Shown here: positions 42,441-52,139 of the stretch, one piece after another
How positions within the stretch are numbered: the stretch's first letter is position 1
Layout of the letters: every line of letters begins with the position of its first letter
Source of the DNA: Roseovarius mucosus
Lineage (GTDB): Bacteria; Pseudomonadota; Alphaproteobacteria; Rhodobacterales; Rhodobacteraceae
DNA length: 64,000 nt
Direction: 5' to 3'
Assembly (NCBI RefSeq): GCF_002080415.1
Contig: NZ_CP020474.1
Location: 3,671,501 to 3,735,500, forward strand
Made by a program: the position numbers and the translations under genes
Notes under the pieces: model-generated
Database searches by the model: none
Seen by the model: only the letters and a program-made list of their open reading frames with translations
What the model was told of the DNA's origin: nothing

Positions 42441-43217
42441 TCAGCTCTTCGGAACCTCGATATTGATCGTGAGGGACCGGCGGAACATGTCGGGGCGGGG
42501 GGCCTTGATCGGCTCGACGGCGTGCCAGGAATTGAAGGTCTTGACGAAGATCATGCATTGGTTCGAGTTGAACTCGTAGCAATCGAGCGTGTCCACCTCT
42601 TCGAACGGCAAGAACGTGTTGCGGAAGTTGAAGCTGCGCGTCTTGTCCTTGGGCCAGACGACCGAAGTGCCGCCGCCATATTCCGGCTTCCATTCGCCCG
42701 GCGCGACCATCGAGACGACCACGGTGATCAGTTTGGCGGGCGCGTCTGTGTGCGGCAGGATCGAGCCGCCATCGCCCGGCATCATCGAGAATTCAAAGCG
42801 CGAGCGCAGCGGAGTCTTGCGCCGCTCGACCAAGGCCGCGCCGCAGAGCGCCTCGGTCAGGCGCAGGCCAAGGCGCGCGCCGGGCGTGTTGGTGAGCACC
42901 ATCTTGCGGCCAAGGTCGAGGTCGATGTTGTGGCTGGCCAGAAAATCGACGATGCCGCGCACGAAGCGTTCGCTTTTGACCTCGTCGTGAAAGCGTTTCC
43001 AGACCGGGGTCGACTTGATGAAGTCGTGATACTGTTTGGCGTTGTTCACCTCGGAGAGGGAATATTTGTTGCCCAGCTTGGGCATGAACTGAAACCGCTC
43101 GGTGTCGGGCCAGTTGTCCAGCATCTCTTGATAGAGGTCGGCGTCAAACACCGGCTTGGCAAAGGCGATGGGAAAGGGATCGTGGCGGACGTCAGCGCCG
43201 TCGAGATTGAACATCAT
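42441..43217 (-). CDS. 2OG-Fe(II) oxygenase-like protein
   Basis: A 258-residue protein with the non-haem iron facial triad: HxD in GSILPHTDAPAKLITVVVSM (about residues 147-166) and a distal His in KTFNSWHAVEP, followed by RRSLTINI carrying the 2-oxoglutarate-binding Arg. It resembles the prolyl-hydroxylase-like group that acts on sugars or proteins during surface polysaccharide synthesis. It is next to an FkbM methyltransferase on the same strand, so the two may act on the same product. ATGATG start at 43217 with an AAGGAGA site. Confidence 0.75.
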   Translation of the reverse strand: MMFNLDGADVRHDPFPIAFAKPVFDADLYQEMLDNWPDTERFQFMPKLGNKYSLSEVNNAKQYHDFIKSTPVWKRFHDEVKSERFVRGIVDFLASHNIDLDLGRKMVLTNTPGARLGLRLTEALCGAALVERRKTPLRSRFEFSMMPGDGGSILPHTDAPAKLITVVVSMVAPGEWKPEYGGGTSVVWPKDKTRSFNFRNTFLPFEEVDTLDCYEFNSNQCMIFVKTFNSWHAVEPIKAPRPDMFRRSLTINIEVPKS

Positions 43218-43247
43218 GGGTGTCTCCTTGTTCGGGCGGTGCGGGTC

Positions 43248-44090
43248 TTAGGCCGCAGCCGGAGCGTAGATTGCGTTATGCGCAATCAACACCGGATCGG
43301 CGCCGCGTGCAAGTTTGCGTAAACCGATGTCGGTGCGGTGCCGCTTTTGCGCCCGGTAGCCAAGCCCGTCCATGAAGGCATCGAGATCCTCTGCGTAGTG
43401 GGGGCTGACCTCGACCTGAACTGAGCGCGGGCGTTTGGCCGAGCCAAGCACGTTGCGCATCCCCGCCATGACCAGAAGCTCGTTGCCGTCGACATCGACC
43501 TTGATCACATCGGGTGTGGGCACGATGCCTTCGGCAACCAGATGATCAAGGGTAAAGGCGGCCTTGAATTCGCGCAGGACCGGCACGAAGGGGCGCTCGT
43601 GCCCATCAAGGGTGCGGTCAAGCTGGCTCATGGCCGAGCCTGCCGTCGCCTCGATGATATTGAAGTCGAAAAAGCCGTTACGGTCGCCCAAAGCGGCCGA
43701 AATCACCTTGGCGCGGCTGCTCAGGCCGTTCAACGCCATGTTTTGCATCAGGCTGAGCGCATTGGCGGCATGCGGCTCGAAGGACAGGATATGCCCGGTC
43801 TCGCCCACAAGGTTGCCGGAAAAGACCGAGTAGAGGCCGACATTGGCCCCGATGTCGCAAAAGGTATCGCCGGGGCGCAGCGTGTCGCGCAGCCAGCGGA
43901 TCGTGCCCTCTTCCTTTTGCAGGAGAGTGACGGCGCGTTTGTATTCGGTGTAGCTGCGGCACGCGAACCGGTAGCTACCTGCGTCGGTCCGGACCTCGAT
44001 GGTCATGCTGAGGGCATGCGCAAGCGCGAAGCGTAATCTGAACAATCGACTGGTCAAGACATTTGGGCGGCGCGTGCCGGAAACAATCAT
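43248..44090 (-). CDS. FkbM-family SAM-dependent methyltransferase
   Basis: A 280-residue methyltransferase starting MIVSGTRRPNVLTSRLFRLR. SAM motif I is GDTFCDIGANVGLYSVFSGN, motif II is HILSFEPHAANALSL, and the FkbM-type late motif is VIKVDVDGNELLVMAGM. FkbM enzymes O-methylate sugars or polyketides. ATG 44090 has an AAAGG site; the frame is open upstream to 44285, but that part is low-quality and overlaps the promoter of the divergent ligase gene. Clustered with the 2OG oxygenase gene 30 bases downstream. Confidence 0.85.
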   Translation of the reverse strand: MIVSGTRRPNVLTSRLFRLRFALAHALSMTIEVRTDAGSYRFACRSYTEYKRAVTLLQKEEGTIRWLRDTLRPGDTFCDIGANVGLYSVFSGNLVGETGHILSFEPHAANALSLMQNMALNGLSSRAKVISAALGDRNGFFDFNIIEATAGSAMSQLDRTLDGHERPFVPVLREFKAAFTLDHLVAEGIVPTPDVIKVDVDGNELLVMAGMRNVLGSAKRPRSVQVEVSPHYAEDLDAFMDGLGYRAQKRHRTDIGLRKLARGADPVLIAHNAIYAPAAA

Positions 44091-44298
44091 ACAAATACCT
44101 TTCAGAATCACGCCGCCCCGTGCTGAAATTTTGCACACGTCGCTTCGTCCCCTTAGTGCTGCGATTTGAACCTGTAAAGTTACTTTTTGAGCGTGAAAGC
44201 ACGCTCTCACAGGCTCTGGGACACGTGTTTGGCAATTGCATCGCTCTGGCATTGCTCTATTCCTTGGACGGATCCGCAGGGACAAGAGGAGGTGCGCG

Positions 44299-45927
44299 AT
44301 GGGCTGGATGAAGGAGGAGACCGGGCTGGAGAAATGCGCCGCGAATTTTGTGGCGCTGACGCCGCTGTCGCATCTGAGGCGCGCGGCGCAGATATTTCCC
44401 GATCGTGAAGCGCTGGTTTATCGCGGCACGCGGCGCACCTATGCAGAGTATCACGCGCGCGTCTCGCGGCTGGCCTCGGCCTTGGTCAAGCTGGGGATCG
44501 AGCCCGGCGATGTGGTGGCGACCCTCCTGCCCAATATACCTGCCCATTGCGAGGCGCATTTTGGGGTGCCCGCCTGTGGCGCGGTGCTCAATGCCATCAA
44601 CACAAGGCTAGAGGCCGATACAATCGCCTATATTCTCGATCATGGCGGGGCGCGGGTGGTGCTGTGCGATCCGCAATTCCTGCCGGTGCTGGCGCAGGCA
44701 ATCGAGTTGATGGAAGGCCCACCGCCCGGCGTGGTCGAGGTGGCGGATGATGCGGCGGGCGTGCATGCCCATGGGCATTACATGGAGTATGAGGAGTTGC
44801 TGGCCTCTGGCGATCCCGATTTTGCATGGATCATGCCCGAGGATGAATGGGAGAGTTTGGCGCTCAATTACACCTCTGGCACCACCGGGCGGCCCAAGGG
44901 CGTGGTCTATCACCATCGCGGGGCGTATCTGATGACCATGGGCACGGTCGTGAGTTGGCAATTGCCACGCTATCCGACCTATCTGACCATTGTGCCGCTG
45001 TTTCATTGCAACAACTGGAACCATGTCTGGCTGATGCCGATGCTGGGGGGCAGGGTGGTTTGCTGTCGCGATATTACGGCGCGGGCGATTTATGACGCGA
45101 TTGCCGATGAGGGGGTCACGCATTTCGGCGGTGCGCCCATCGTGCTGAATATGATCGTCCATGCCAAAGAGGGCGAGCGGCGCGCGTTCGACCATGTGGT
45201 CGATGTGTTCACCGCAGGGGCCCCGCCGCCCGCCGCAACATTGGCGGCGATCGAGCCGTTGGGCTTTACCGTGACGCAGGTCTATGGCCTGACCGAGACT
45301 TATGGTCATGTCACCGAATGTCTGTGGCAGGATGGCTGGGATGCCCTTCCTGAGGACGAGCGCTATACGATCAAGGCGCGCACCGGGGTTTTGATGCCGA
45401 TGATGGAAGAGATCACGGCAATGGACCCCGAAACCATGGCGCAAATCCCGATGGATGGCGCAACCTTGGGCGAGATCATGATCCGGGGAAATTCGGTGAT
45501 GAAAGGCTATCTCAAGAATCCGGCGGCGACCGCAGAGGCGTTTCGCGGGGGGTATTTCCATTCCGGCGATATCGCGTTTCAGCATCCCGACGGCTATCTC
45601 AAGATCGCGGATCGGGCCAAGGATATCATCATTTCAGGTGGCGAGAATATTTCCTCGGTCGAGGTCGAGGGGGTATTGATGCGCCATCCTGCCGTGATGC
45701 TTTGTGCCGTGGTCGCCAAGCCGGATGAGAAATGGGGCGAGGTGCCTTGCGCCTTTGTCGAGTTGAAGGACGGGGCCGAGGTGAGCGAGGCCGAGTTGAT
45801 CGCCTTTGCGCGTGAGCGGCTGGCGGGGTTCAAGACGCCCAAGGCGGTGGTGTTTCAGGAATTGCCCAAGACATCCACCGGCAAGATCCAGAAATTCGAA
45901 CTGCGCCAGAGCGCCCGCGCGCTTTGA
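44299..45927 (+). CDS. AMP-dependent acyl-CoA synthetase
   Basis: A 542-residue ANL-superfamily ligase: fatty or other carboxylic acid plus ATP and CoA gives acyl-CoA. The AMP motif is LNYTSGTTGRPKGVVYHH, and later marks are VYGLTETYGHV, YFHSGDIAF, ISGGENISSVEVE and the catalytic lysine near KTSTGKIQKFEL. Length and the MGWMKEETGLEKCAANFVAL start fit the medium/short-chain group. A GAGGAGG site precedes ATG 44299. It is followed 98 bases on by the MaoC/acyltransferase fusion, so a pathway link in fatty acid handling is possible. Substrate unknown; a DmdB-like role in DMSP breakdown cannot be shown. Confidence 0.9.
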   Translation: MGWMKEETGLEKCAANFVALTPLSHLRRAAQIFPDREALVYRGTRRTYAEYHARVSRLASALVKLGIEPGDVVATLLPNIPAHCEAHFGVPACGAVLNAINTRLEADTIAYILDHGGARVVLCDPQFLPVLAQAIELMEGPPPGVVEVADDAAGVHAHGHYMEYEELLASGDPDFAWIMPEDEWESLALNYTSGTTGRPKGVVYHHRGAYLMTMGTVVSWQLPRYPTYLTIVPLFHCNNWNHVWLMPMLGGRVVCCRDITARAIYDAIADEGVTHFGGAPIVLNMIVHAKEGERRAFDHVVDVFTAGAPPPAATLAAIEPLGFTVTQVYGLTETYGHVTECLWQDGWDALPEDERYTIKARTGVLMPMMEEITAMDPETMAQIPMDGATLGEIMIRGNSVMKGYLKNPAATAEAFRGGYFHSGDIAFQHPDGYLKIADRAKDIIISGGENISSVEVEGVLMRHPAVMLCAVVAKPDEKWGEVPCAFVELKDGAEVSEAELIAFARERLAGFKTPKAVVFQELPKTSTGKIQKFELRQSARAL

Positions 45928-46025
45928 TTTGGCGGGCTGCGTCATACGCCTGACACAGGCCCGCGTTTGGGTGGGATGAGGCTGGGATAGGGCGCGCGCA
46001 GGCTGCAGGGCAGGAGGTTTGCCGG

Positions 46026-47414
46026 ATGAAGATCGAGAACCGCGTCTTTGACGAGTTGCAGGTGGGGCAGAGCCAGAGCCTGCGGCGGCTGTGCACGCAG
46101 GATGATTTGCTGGTCTTTGCCAATATGTCGGGCAATCACAACCCGATGCATCTCTATGATCTGGATGGCGATGGTGATGGTCAGCCCGAGGCCTATGTGC
46201 CGGGGATGTTTCTGGGAGCGCTGATATCGGCGGTCTTGGGCAATCTTTTGCCGGGGGCGGGAACGCTTTACCGCGCGCAAAGCCTTGTGTTTCACAACCA
46301 CGCCCATGCCGGGGACGAGGTTGAAAGCCGGGTCACCGTGACGGATCGCAATGACCGCGACATGACCGTGACGCTGGCCACTGAGGTGCGGCGCCTGCGC
46401 GATGATGCGCTGATCGTATCGGGCGTGGCGGTGGTCGAGGCCCCGCGCCGCAAGCTGAACTATTCCAGCCACGATCTGCCCGGCCTTATCGTGCAGCGGC
46501 ACCGGCATTTCGAAAAGCTGCTCAAGCGGGCGGAGCCGCTCGAGCCGCTGGTAACGGCGGTGGTCTGTCCCGAAGAGGTCAATTCCTTGGGCGGCGCGCT
46601 GCGCGCGCGGGCGCATACGCTGATCGCACCGATCCTGATTGGCAATCCCATCCGCATTGCGGCTGCAGCGCAAGCGCTGGAGGCGGATCTGACAGGGATC
46701 GAGATCATCGCAGAGCCAGACCCCGAGGCCGCCGCCCGGCGCGCTGTGGCGCTGGTGCAGGCGGGGCGGGCAGGGGCGGTGATGAAGGGGCATCTGCATA
46801 CCGACCAACTCTTGCGGGCGGTGCTGGACAAGGCGGCGGGGCTGCGCACCGCGCGGCGGCTGACGCATATCTTTGTGATGGACGTGCCGGGGCTGGCGCA
46901 TCTTTTGTTGGTGACGGATGCGGCGATCAACATTACGCCTGATCTGCGCGCCAAGATGGACATCGTGCAGAACGCGATTGATCTGGCGCTGAGCCTTGGG
47001 ATCGAGATGCCAAAGGTCGGCGTTCTGTCGGCGGTCGAGACGGTCAATCCCGATCTGCCCTCGTCGATTGATGCGGCGCTCTTGTCCAAGATGGCCGAGC
47101 GGGGGCAGATCACCGGCGGGCTGGTTGATGGGCCACTGGCGATGGATAATGCCGTTGATATGGCCGCAGCACGGACCAAGGGGCTGTCATCGCCGGTGGC
47201 GGGACGGGCGGATATTCTGGTGGTGCCCAATCTTGATGCGGGCAATATGCTGGCCAAGCAATTGACCTATCTCGCCCATGCCGAGGCGGCGGGTGTGGTG
47301 CTGGGCGCGCGGGTGCCGATCATTCTCAATTCGCGGGCGGATGACGATATGGCACGGCTGGCGTCCTGCGCCGTGGCAGCGCTGCATCATGCCTGGCTGA
47401 CCGGGCCGGGCTGA
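46026..47414 (+). CDS. Bifunctional enoyl-CoA hydratase / phosphate acetyltransferase
   Basis: A 462-residue fusion. Residues 1-145 are a MaoC-type hotdog hydratase (FANMSGNHNPMHLYDLDG with the catalytic Asp/His pattern, then FHNHAHAGDEVESRVTV). Residues 160-462 are a phosphate acetyl/butyryl-transferase (PTA) domain (LPSSIDAALLSKMAERGQITGGLVDGPLA, HAEAAGVVLGARVPIILNSRADD). It can link beta-oxidation of a CoA ester with acyl phosphate formation. A usual partner, acetate/butyrate kinase, is not visible. GGAGG site 9 bases before ATG 46026. Confidence 0.88.
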   Translation: MKIENRVFDELQVGQSQSLRRLCTQDDLLVFANMSGNHNPMHLYDLDGDGDGQPEAYVPGMFLGALISAVLGNLLPGAGTLYRAQSLVFHNHAHAGDEVESRVTVTDRNDRDMTVTLATEVRRLRDDALIVSGVAVVEAPRRKLNYSSHDLPGLIVQRHRHFEKLLKRAEPLEPLVTAVVCPEEVNSLGGALRARAHTLIAPILIGNPIRIAAAAQALEADLTGIEIIAEPDPEAAARRAVALVQAGRAGAVMKGHLHTDQLLRAVLDKAAGLRTARRLTHIFVMDVPGLAHLLLVTDAAINITPDLRAKMDIVQNAIDLALSLGIEMPKVGVLSAVETVNPDLPSSIDAALLSKMAERGQITGGLVDGPLAMDNAVDMAAARTKGLSSPVAGRADILVVPNLDAGNMLAKQLTYLAHAEAAGVVLGARVPIILNSRADDDMARLASCAVAALHHAWLTGPG

Positions 47415-47420
47415 TCGCGC

Positions 47421-49376
47421 TTAGCCGGGCAGCCAGACGGTGAATTCCGCGCCGCCTTCAACACGATTGCGCACGGTGATCCGTCCGCCTGCCTGTTGGA
47501 TCAGGGTCTGACTGACCGAGAGACCAAGCCCGGTGCCTTCGCCCTGTTTGGTGGTGAAGAACGGATCGAACACCAGCGGCAGCTTGTCTTTGGGAATACC
47601 GGGGCCGGTGTCTGCAACCAAGAGCGCGGCACCGGGGCAGCTGCCGCGATCCTCGGGACGGGTGGTGAGGGTCAGGTGACCGGGCGTTTTCATGGCCTGC
47701 GCTGCGTTGGTGACAAGGTTGATGATCACCTGCTGCAACTCACCCGGATTGATGCGCACCGGTGGCGTGTCGGGATGGGCGTTCAGCGTCACCGTATGCC
47801 CGGATCTGGTTACAACGTGATCCACCAGAACAAGACAATCGCGCAGGACACTGGCCAGATCGACATTTTCCTCAAAGGTGCCGAATTCGCCGGGGCGGGC
47901 GAATTGCAGCAATTTGCCCACGATGGCCGTGATCCGCCCGATCTGACGGTCAATGAGGTTAAGTTCGGTGATCACCGGTTCGGTGTGCGCCCCCAGCGTC
48001 TGGCGGATCACGTCAAGATTGCCTTGGATCACCGCCGCCGGGTTGTTGATCTCATGGGCAACACCGGCGGTGATCTCGCCGATGGAGGCCAGTTTTTCGG
48101 ACATCACCAGTTGCTGATAAGTGGTCTCAAGCTTGGCATTCGCCTCGCGCAATTCGGCGGTGCGGGCCTCGACGCGGGCGTTCAGGTCTTCGTTCCATGC
48201 GCGCAGGGCGCGGTCGCGTTCCTGCACCTGATCGAGCAGCGTGTCGAGATGGGCCGCCACGGTGCCAATCTCGTCGCGTGCGGCGATGGGGCCGATGCGT
48301 GCGGTCATATCGCCGGCTTCGACCTCTTCCATGGTGCGGGTCATGCGTTCGAGCGGGGCAAAGATATTGCGCGCAAGCCTGAGAAAGAGCGGCGCGCTGA
48401 CGGCCAGAACAACCAGAAACGCGGCAAGAACCAGTAGGTAGGCGCGCCGTTTGGCGGCATCAAACGGGGCCTGAAGAAAACCCACGTAAAGCATGCCCAC
48501 CCGTTTGCCAAAGCTGTCGGTCAGGGGACGATAGGCCGAGATATACCAGTCATTGACTACGAACGCGCTATCAAGCCAGGTCTGGCCCTTGTCGAGCACG
48601 GTGGCGCGCACCGCCGCCGAAACCCGCGTGCCAAGCGCGCGTTCGCCCGCAAAGAGCCGCACATTGGTCGATACGCGCACATCCTCGAGAAAGAGCGTGG
48701 CGGTGCCTTGGCGGTCGCCGGTGGTGCCGGTGTCGCGGTACACCAGCGCATTGATTGTGTCGATGAAATCAAGATTGCGGTTGAGCAGAAGCCCACCGAT
48801 CAGCACACCTTGCGCCCCGATTGCTGTAACTGGCGTGGCGCTGTGCACGACCATGCCGCGATCCTCGGTCTGGCGGCTGGTGGGCTGCGCGGCAACAGTC
48901 GCAACAAGCGGGACGCGCGCGCGATTGGCAAGGGTTACGCCGGTCTGGGGCAGCGAGAGCAGATCGCCGGGCGTGAAAATGTCGATCTCGGTGGCGGGTT
49001 GGCCGCGTAGGGCGGTGTCGATCACCGGCCAATCGGCCGAGCGTTTGCGCGCCTCGTGCTGCGGCATAAAATAGAGAAAATCAAGGCCAAGCGCGCGACG
49101 GTTCTCTTCCAGAAACGCGGGCAGGCCGGCGGGAGAGGTGCGCGCCACCTCGTCAAAGCGCAAAGAGCGGGCCAGGCTTGTGACCTCAGAGCCGGTGCTG
49201 GTCAGCAGGCGTTGCAGATATTGGTCTGCGATGCGCAGATCACTGGCCACATTGGTGATCAGCAGGTTGTCATAATTCGCAGACCAGCGGTTGATCGCCA
49301 CCAGCAACAAAAGCGGCATCAGCACCGCCAAGGGCAAAAGTGCCAGGATCAGCAATCGTAGCCGAACGGATGTCAT
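47421..49376 (-). CDS. Membrane sensor histidine kinase with Cache-like domain
   Basis: A 651-residue kinase: transmembrane helix 1 (about 7-29), periplasmic Cache-like sensor (about 30-305), helix 2 (about 316-338), HAMP (about 340-390), coiled coil with ELREANAKLETTYQQLVMSEKL, phosphoacceptor His in IGEITAGVAHEINNPAAVIQ, and HATPase with the N box VTNAAQAM, ADTGPGIP and GTGLGLSVSQTL. No response regulator lies nearby. The ATG follows within 9 bases of a terminator hairpin, leaving no room for a normal ribosome site; read-through from the fbpA gene, or a weak start, is implied. Confidence 0.9.
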   Translation of the reverse strand: MTSVRLRLLILALLPLAVLMPLLLLVAINRWSANYDNLLITNVASDLRIADQYLQRLLTSTGSEVTSLARSLRFDEVARTSPAGLPAFLEENRRALGLDFLYFMPQHEARKRSADWPVIDTALRGQPATEIDIFTPGDLLSLPQTGVTLANRARVPLVATVAAQPTSRQTEDRGMVVHSATPVTAIGAQGVLIGGLLLNRNLDFIDTINALVYRDTGTTGDRQGTATLFLEDVRVSTNVRLFAGERALGTRVSAAVRATVLDKGQTWLDSAFVVNDWYISAYRPLTDSFGKRVGMLYVGFLQAPFDAAKRRAYLLVLAAFLVVLAVSAPLFLRLARNIFAPLERMTRTMEEVEAGDMTARIGPIAARDEIGTVAAHLDTLLDQVQERDRALRAWNEDLNARVEARTAELREANAKLETTYQQLVMSEKLASIGEITAGVAHEINNPAAVIQGNLDVIRQTLGAHTEPVITELNLIDRQIGRITAIVGKLLQFARPGEFGTFEENVDLASVLRDCLVLVDHVVTRSGHTVTLNAHPDTPPVRINPGELQQVIINLVTNAAQAMKTPGHLTLTTRPEDRGSCPGAALLVADTGPGIPKDKLPLVFDPFFTTKQGEGTGLGLSVSQTLIQQAGGRITVRNRVEGGAEFTVWLPG

Positions 49377-49384
49377 GAAAAAGC

Positions 49385-49406
49385 CGGGCCCCTGTTGAGG
49401 AGCCCG
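49385..49406 (-). terminator. Terminator after the iron-binding protein gene
   Basis: Minus-strand stem CGGGCTCCT / AGGGGCCCG (one G-U pair) with a 4-base loop, followed by GCTTTTT, 59 bases past the fbpA stop. The U-run ends one base before the ATG of the histidine kinase. Confidence 0.75.
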
Positions 49407-49464
49407 ACCTTAGGTCAATCATGCAAGCCGCGCAATCGTGCAGGGCCGCAGAGGGGGTGACGAA

Positions 49465-50481
49465 TCAGTTCCAGCCAACTTCGTTGAAGATGGCCTGTGC
49501 CTTGGCGGCATTCGCGCCAAAAGAGGCGGTGGGCGTTGTGCTGTCGGGTTTGAACTCGCCCAGCTTGGCCACATGCTCGCCGATATCCACACCGGCCAGC
49601 ACCGGGTATTCGTTGTTGCCATTGGCGAATTGCTCTTGTGCGGTTTCGCTGGCGAGGAATTCGAGCAGGGCAAGCGCCTCTTCCGGGTTGGGGGCGTTGA
49701 CGGCAATGCCCGCCGCCACAAGGTTCATATGCGCGCCCCGGTCTTCCTGATTGGGCCAGACCCAGCCGATGCCGTCGATGCCGCTGGTCAACCCGTCCAC
49801 GTCCCCGGCAAGGCCACGGGCAAAGTAATAGGTGTTGGAGACAGCGATATCACATTCGCCCGACACGATGCCGCGCAGCTGATCGGTATCCCCGCCCTCT
49901 GGCGCGCGGGCCATATTGGCGACGATGCCTGCCGCCCACTCTTTGGCCGCCTCTTCGCCATGCACTTCGATGATCGAGGCCAGCAGCGACTGGTTATAGA
50001 CGTTCGACGAGGATCGAATGCAGATCTGGCCCTGGTATTTGGGGTCGGCCAATTCCTCGTAGGTTTGGGGCGGGGTCTCGACCCGGTCCTTGGCGTAGAA
50101 GATGATGCGCGAGCGCTGCGAGAGGCCTGTCCAGAGATTGTCGGGATGGCGCAGATTGGCCGCGACATTGCTCTCGATCAGATCCGAGGAAAAGGGTTGC
50201 AACAGGCCCTCATCCACCGCGCGCGAGACATTGCCCACATCGACGGTCATGAACACATCCGCCGGGCTGTTGGCGCCTTCGGCCTTCATGCGCTCGATCA
50301 GCTCGGCTTCTTTGCCTTCGATCCGGTTGATCTTGATGCCGGTTTCCTTGGTGAAAGCCTCGTAAAGCGCATCATCCGAATCGTAATGGCGGCTGGAATA
50401 GAGGTTGACCTCTTGCGCCAGCGCAGGGGCGGTCAGGGCAAGCAGAGCGGTCACGCTCAGGGCGGCTTTGATCGGGTGCAT
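49465..50481 (-). CDS. fbpA: Ferric iron ABC transporter substrate-binding protein
   Basis: A 338-residue periplasmic binding protein with a Sec signal peptide (MHPIKAALSVTALLALTAPALA) and mature start QEVNLYSSRHYDSDDALYEAF. The paired tyrosines of the iron site are in VSNTYYFARG, and the fold marks are WTGLSQRSRIIFYAK and CIRSSSNVYNQSLLASI. It would capture Fe(III) for an FbpBC-type permease, which is not adjacent. ATG 50481 with a GAAAGGA site is preferred to an upstream in-frame codon at 50550. Confidence 0.88.
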   Translation of the reverse strand: MHPIKAALSVTALLALTAPALAQEVNLYSSRHYDSDDALYEAFTKETGIKINRIEGKEAELIERMKAEGANSPADVFMTVDVGNVSRAVDEGLLQPFSSDLIESNVAANLRHPDNLWTGLSQRSRIIFYAKDRVETPPQTYEELADPKYQGQICIRSSSNVYNQSLLASIIEVHGEEAAKEWAAGIVANMARAPEGGDTDQLRGIVSGECDIAVSNTYYFARGLAGDVDGLTSGIDGIGWVWPNQEDRGAHMNLVAAGIAVNAPNPEEALALLEFLASETAQEQFANGNNEYPVLAGVDIGEHVAKLGEFKPDSTTPTASFGANAAKAQAIFNEVGWN

Positions 50482-50568
50482 CAGGGGTCCTTTCGAGGTA
50501 TCCGAGTGATTTGATAGGATATCTCTCGTATTTCCGACAAAAAGAGTCAAGGGTGATTTCCGACTGTT

Positions 50569-51378
50569 TTAGTCGGATGCCGCGCCGCGATGCCGCAGGC
50601 CGCTGCCGATCAGGGCGGTCGTGGCAAAGATCAGCGCCGCGACACAGACGATCGTCGGCCCTGTTGGCGTATCGAACTGGAACGAAAGCCGCAAACCGCC
50701 CAAGGCAGAGCCCCCCGCAATCAGCGTGGCGATAGCCGCCATGCGTTCAGGCGTTGCGGCCAAGGGGCGCGCGGCAGCGGCGGGCACGATCAGCATGGCG
50801 GCGATGAGCAGCACGCCCACCACCTTGATCGCCACGGCAACCACGACGGCCAGTGCCAGCGTCAGCACAAGCTGTTCGCGGCGCGGGTCGATACCGGCGG
50901 ACCACGCAAGATCCGGGCTGAGCGTTGCCGTCAAAAGCGCCTGCCAGCGCCATGCAAGCAGGCTGAGCACGAGGGCTGCGCCGCCCCAGATCACCAGCAA
51001 ATCGGCCCTGCTGACCGCCAGAATATCGCCGAAAAGATACGCCATAAGGTCAATCCGGACGCCCGACAGAAAGGACACCGCCACAAGGCCAAAGGCCAGC
51101 GCCGAATGGGCCAGAACGCCCAGCATCGTATCCATGGCAAAGCCGCGCCCCGAAAGGGTGGAGACCGTGGTCGCCATGATCAGCGACATGGCCAGCGCGC
51201 CAACAAAGACTGACATCGAAAAGGCCAGCGCCATCGCCACGCCCAGGATTGCGGCATGGGCTGTGGCATCGCCGAAATAGGCCATCCGCCGCCAGACCAC
51301 AAAGCTGCCCAAGGGGGCGGCGGCCAGTGCCACACCTAGGCCAGCAAGGGCCGCGCGCACCATGAAATCATCCAGCAT
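50569..51378 (-). CDS. znuB: Zinc ABC transporter permease
   Basis: A 269-residue permease of the ABC-3 (ZnuB/MntB) type with about 8 hydrophobic segments (for example LAGLGVALAAAPLGSFVV, LGVAMALAFSMSVFVGALAMSLIM) and a conserved FGDATAHAAILG loop contacting the ATPase. Its ATG overlaps the znuC stop by one base, so it is coupled. The stop lies inside a small inverted repeat (TCCGACT/AGTCGGA at 50559-50577). It imports zinc together with ZnuA and ZnuC. Confidence 0.93.
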   Translation of the reverse strand: MLDDFMVRAALAGLGVALAAAPLGSFVVWRRMAYFGDATAHAAILGVAMALAFSMSVFVGALAMSLIMATTVSTLSGRGFAMDTMLGVLAHSALAFGLVAVSFLSGVRIDLMAYLFGDILAVSRADLLVIWGGAALVLSLLAWRWQALLTATLSPDLAWSAGIDPRREQLVLTLALAVVVAVAIKVVGVLLIAAMLIVPAAAARPLAATPERMAAIATLIAGGSALGGLRLSFQFDTPTGPTIVCVAALIFATTALIGSGLRHRGAASD

Positions 51379-52139
51379 TATTCGGCGGCCTCGTGGCTGT
51401 GGGGGTGATCATGTGCAGGACCGTGGTCATGGTCATGGGCGTGGTTGTGTTCATGCCGATAGAGCGCCAGCGCGCCTTGGGTGCCGGTGCCAAAAATCGC
51501 GCGATATTCCTCGGCTTGGGCGACCACCTCGGGGTGGCCTTCGCAGCAGATATGTCCATTGAGGCAGATCACCCGGTCAGAGGCGCTCATCACCACATGG
51601 AGTTCGTGGCTGACCATCAGAACGCCGCAGTTCAATTCGCGCCGCACCTCTTCGATGCGGCGGTAAAACGCGGCAGAACCGGGTTGATCAAGCCCCTGCG
51701 TGGCCTCGTCGAGGATCAGCAAATCCGGCTTTTCCAGAAGCGCACGCGCCAGCAGAACACGCTGAAACTGCCCGCCCGAGAGGTCTGTCATTTGTCGATT
51801 GCGCAGGTCTGGCAACCCCGCCTGTTCGAGAGCGGCGCGCGTGGCCTCGGCCGGGTGGTGGCGTGGCAGGCTGAGAAAGCGGGTGACGGTCAGCGGCAGC
51901 GTTGGGTCGATATGCAGCTTTTGCGGCACATAGCCGATGCGCAGGCCGGGGCGGCGGATAATCTCGCCGCGTGCCGGTTTCTGCGCCCCGATCAAGGTGC
52001 GCAGCAGCGTGGATTTGCCCGATCCATTCGGGCCGACGATGGTCACGATCTCGCCCCGGTCGAGCGCAAGGCTGACATTCGACAGAACCGTCGAGCGGCC
52101 AAACTGAACGGTCAGCCCCTTGGTTTCGATCAGGCGCAT
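51378..52139 (-). CDS. znuC: Zinc ABC transporter ATP-binding protein with His-rich tail
   Basis: A 253-residue ATPase: Walker A VGPNGSGKST, signature LSGGQFQRVLLARALL, Walker B LLILDEAT, H-loop VMVSHELHV variant (MVSHELHVVM). The C-terminus has a His/Asp-rich stretch (HEHNHAHDHDHGPAHDHPHSH), which could store or sense zinc. ATG 52139 overlaps the end of zur by 10 bases. The longer frame up to 52280 is within zur and not used. Confidence 0.94.
   Translation of the reverse strand: MRLIETKGLTVQFGRSTVLSNVSLALDRGEIVTIVGPNGSGKSTLLRTLIGAQKPARGEIIRRPGLRIGYVPQKLHIDPTLPLTVTRFLSLPRHHPAEATRAALEQAGLPDLRNRQMTDLSGGQFQRVLLARALLEKPDLLILDEATQGLDQPGSAAFYRRIEEVRRELNCGVLMVSHELHVVMSASDRVICLNGHICCEGHPEVVAQAEEYRAIFGTGTQGALALYRHEHNHAHDHDHGPAHDHPHSHEAAE

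Noticed and set aside
50559-50577. Inverted repeat TCCGACT/AGTCGGA as a znuB terminator
   Set aside because: No U-run follows directly on the minus strand and the stop codon lies in the loop, so it was not scored as a terminator.
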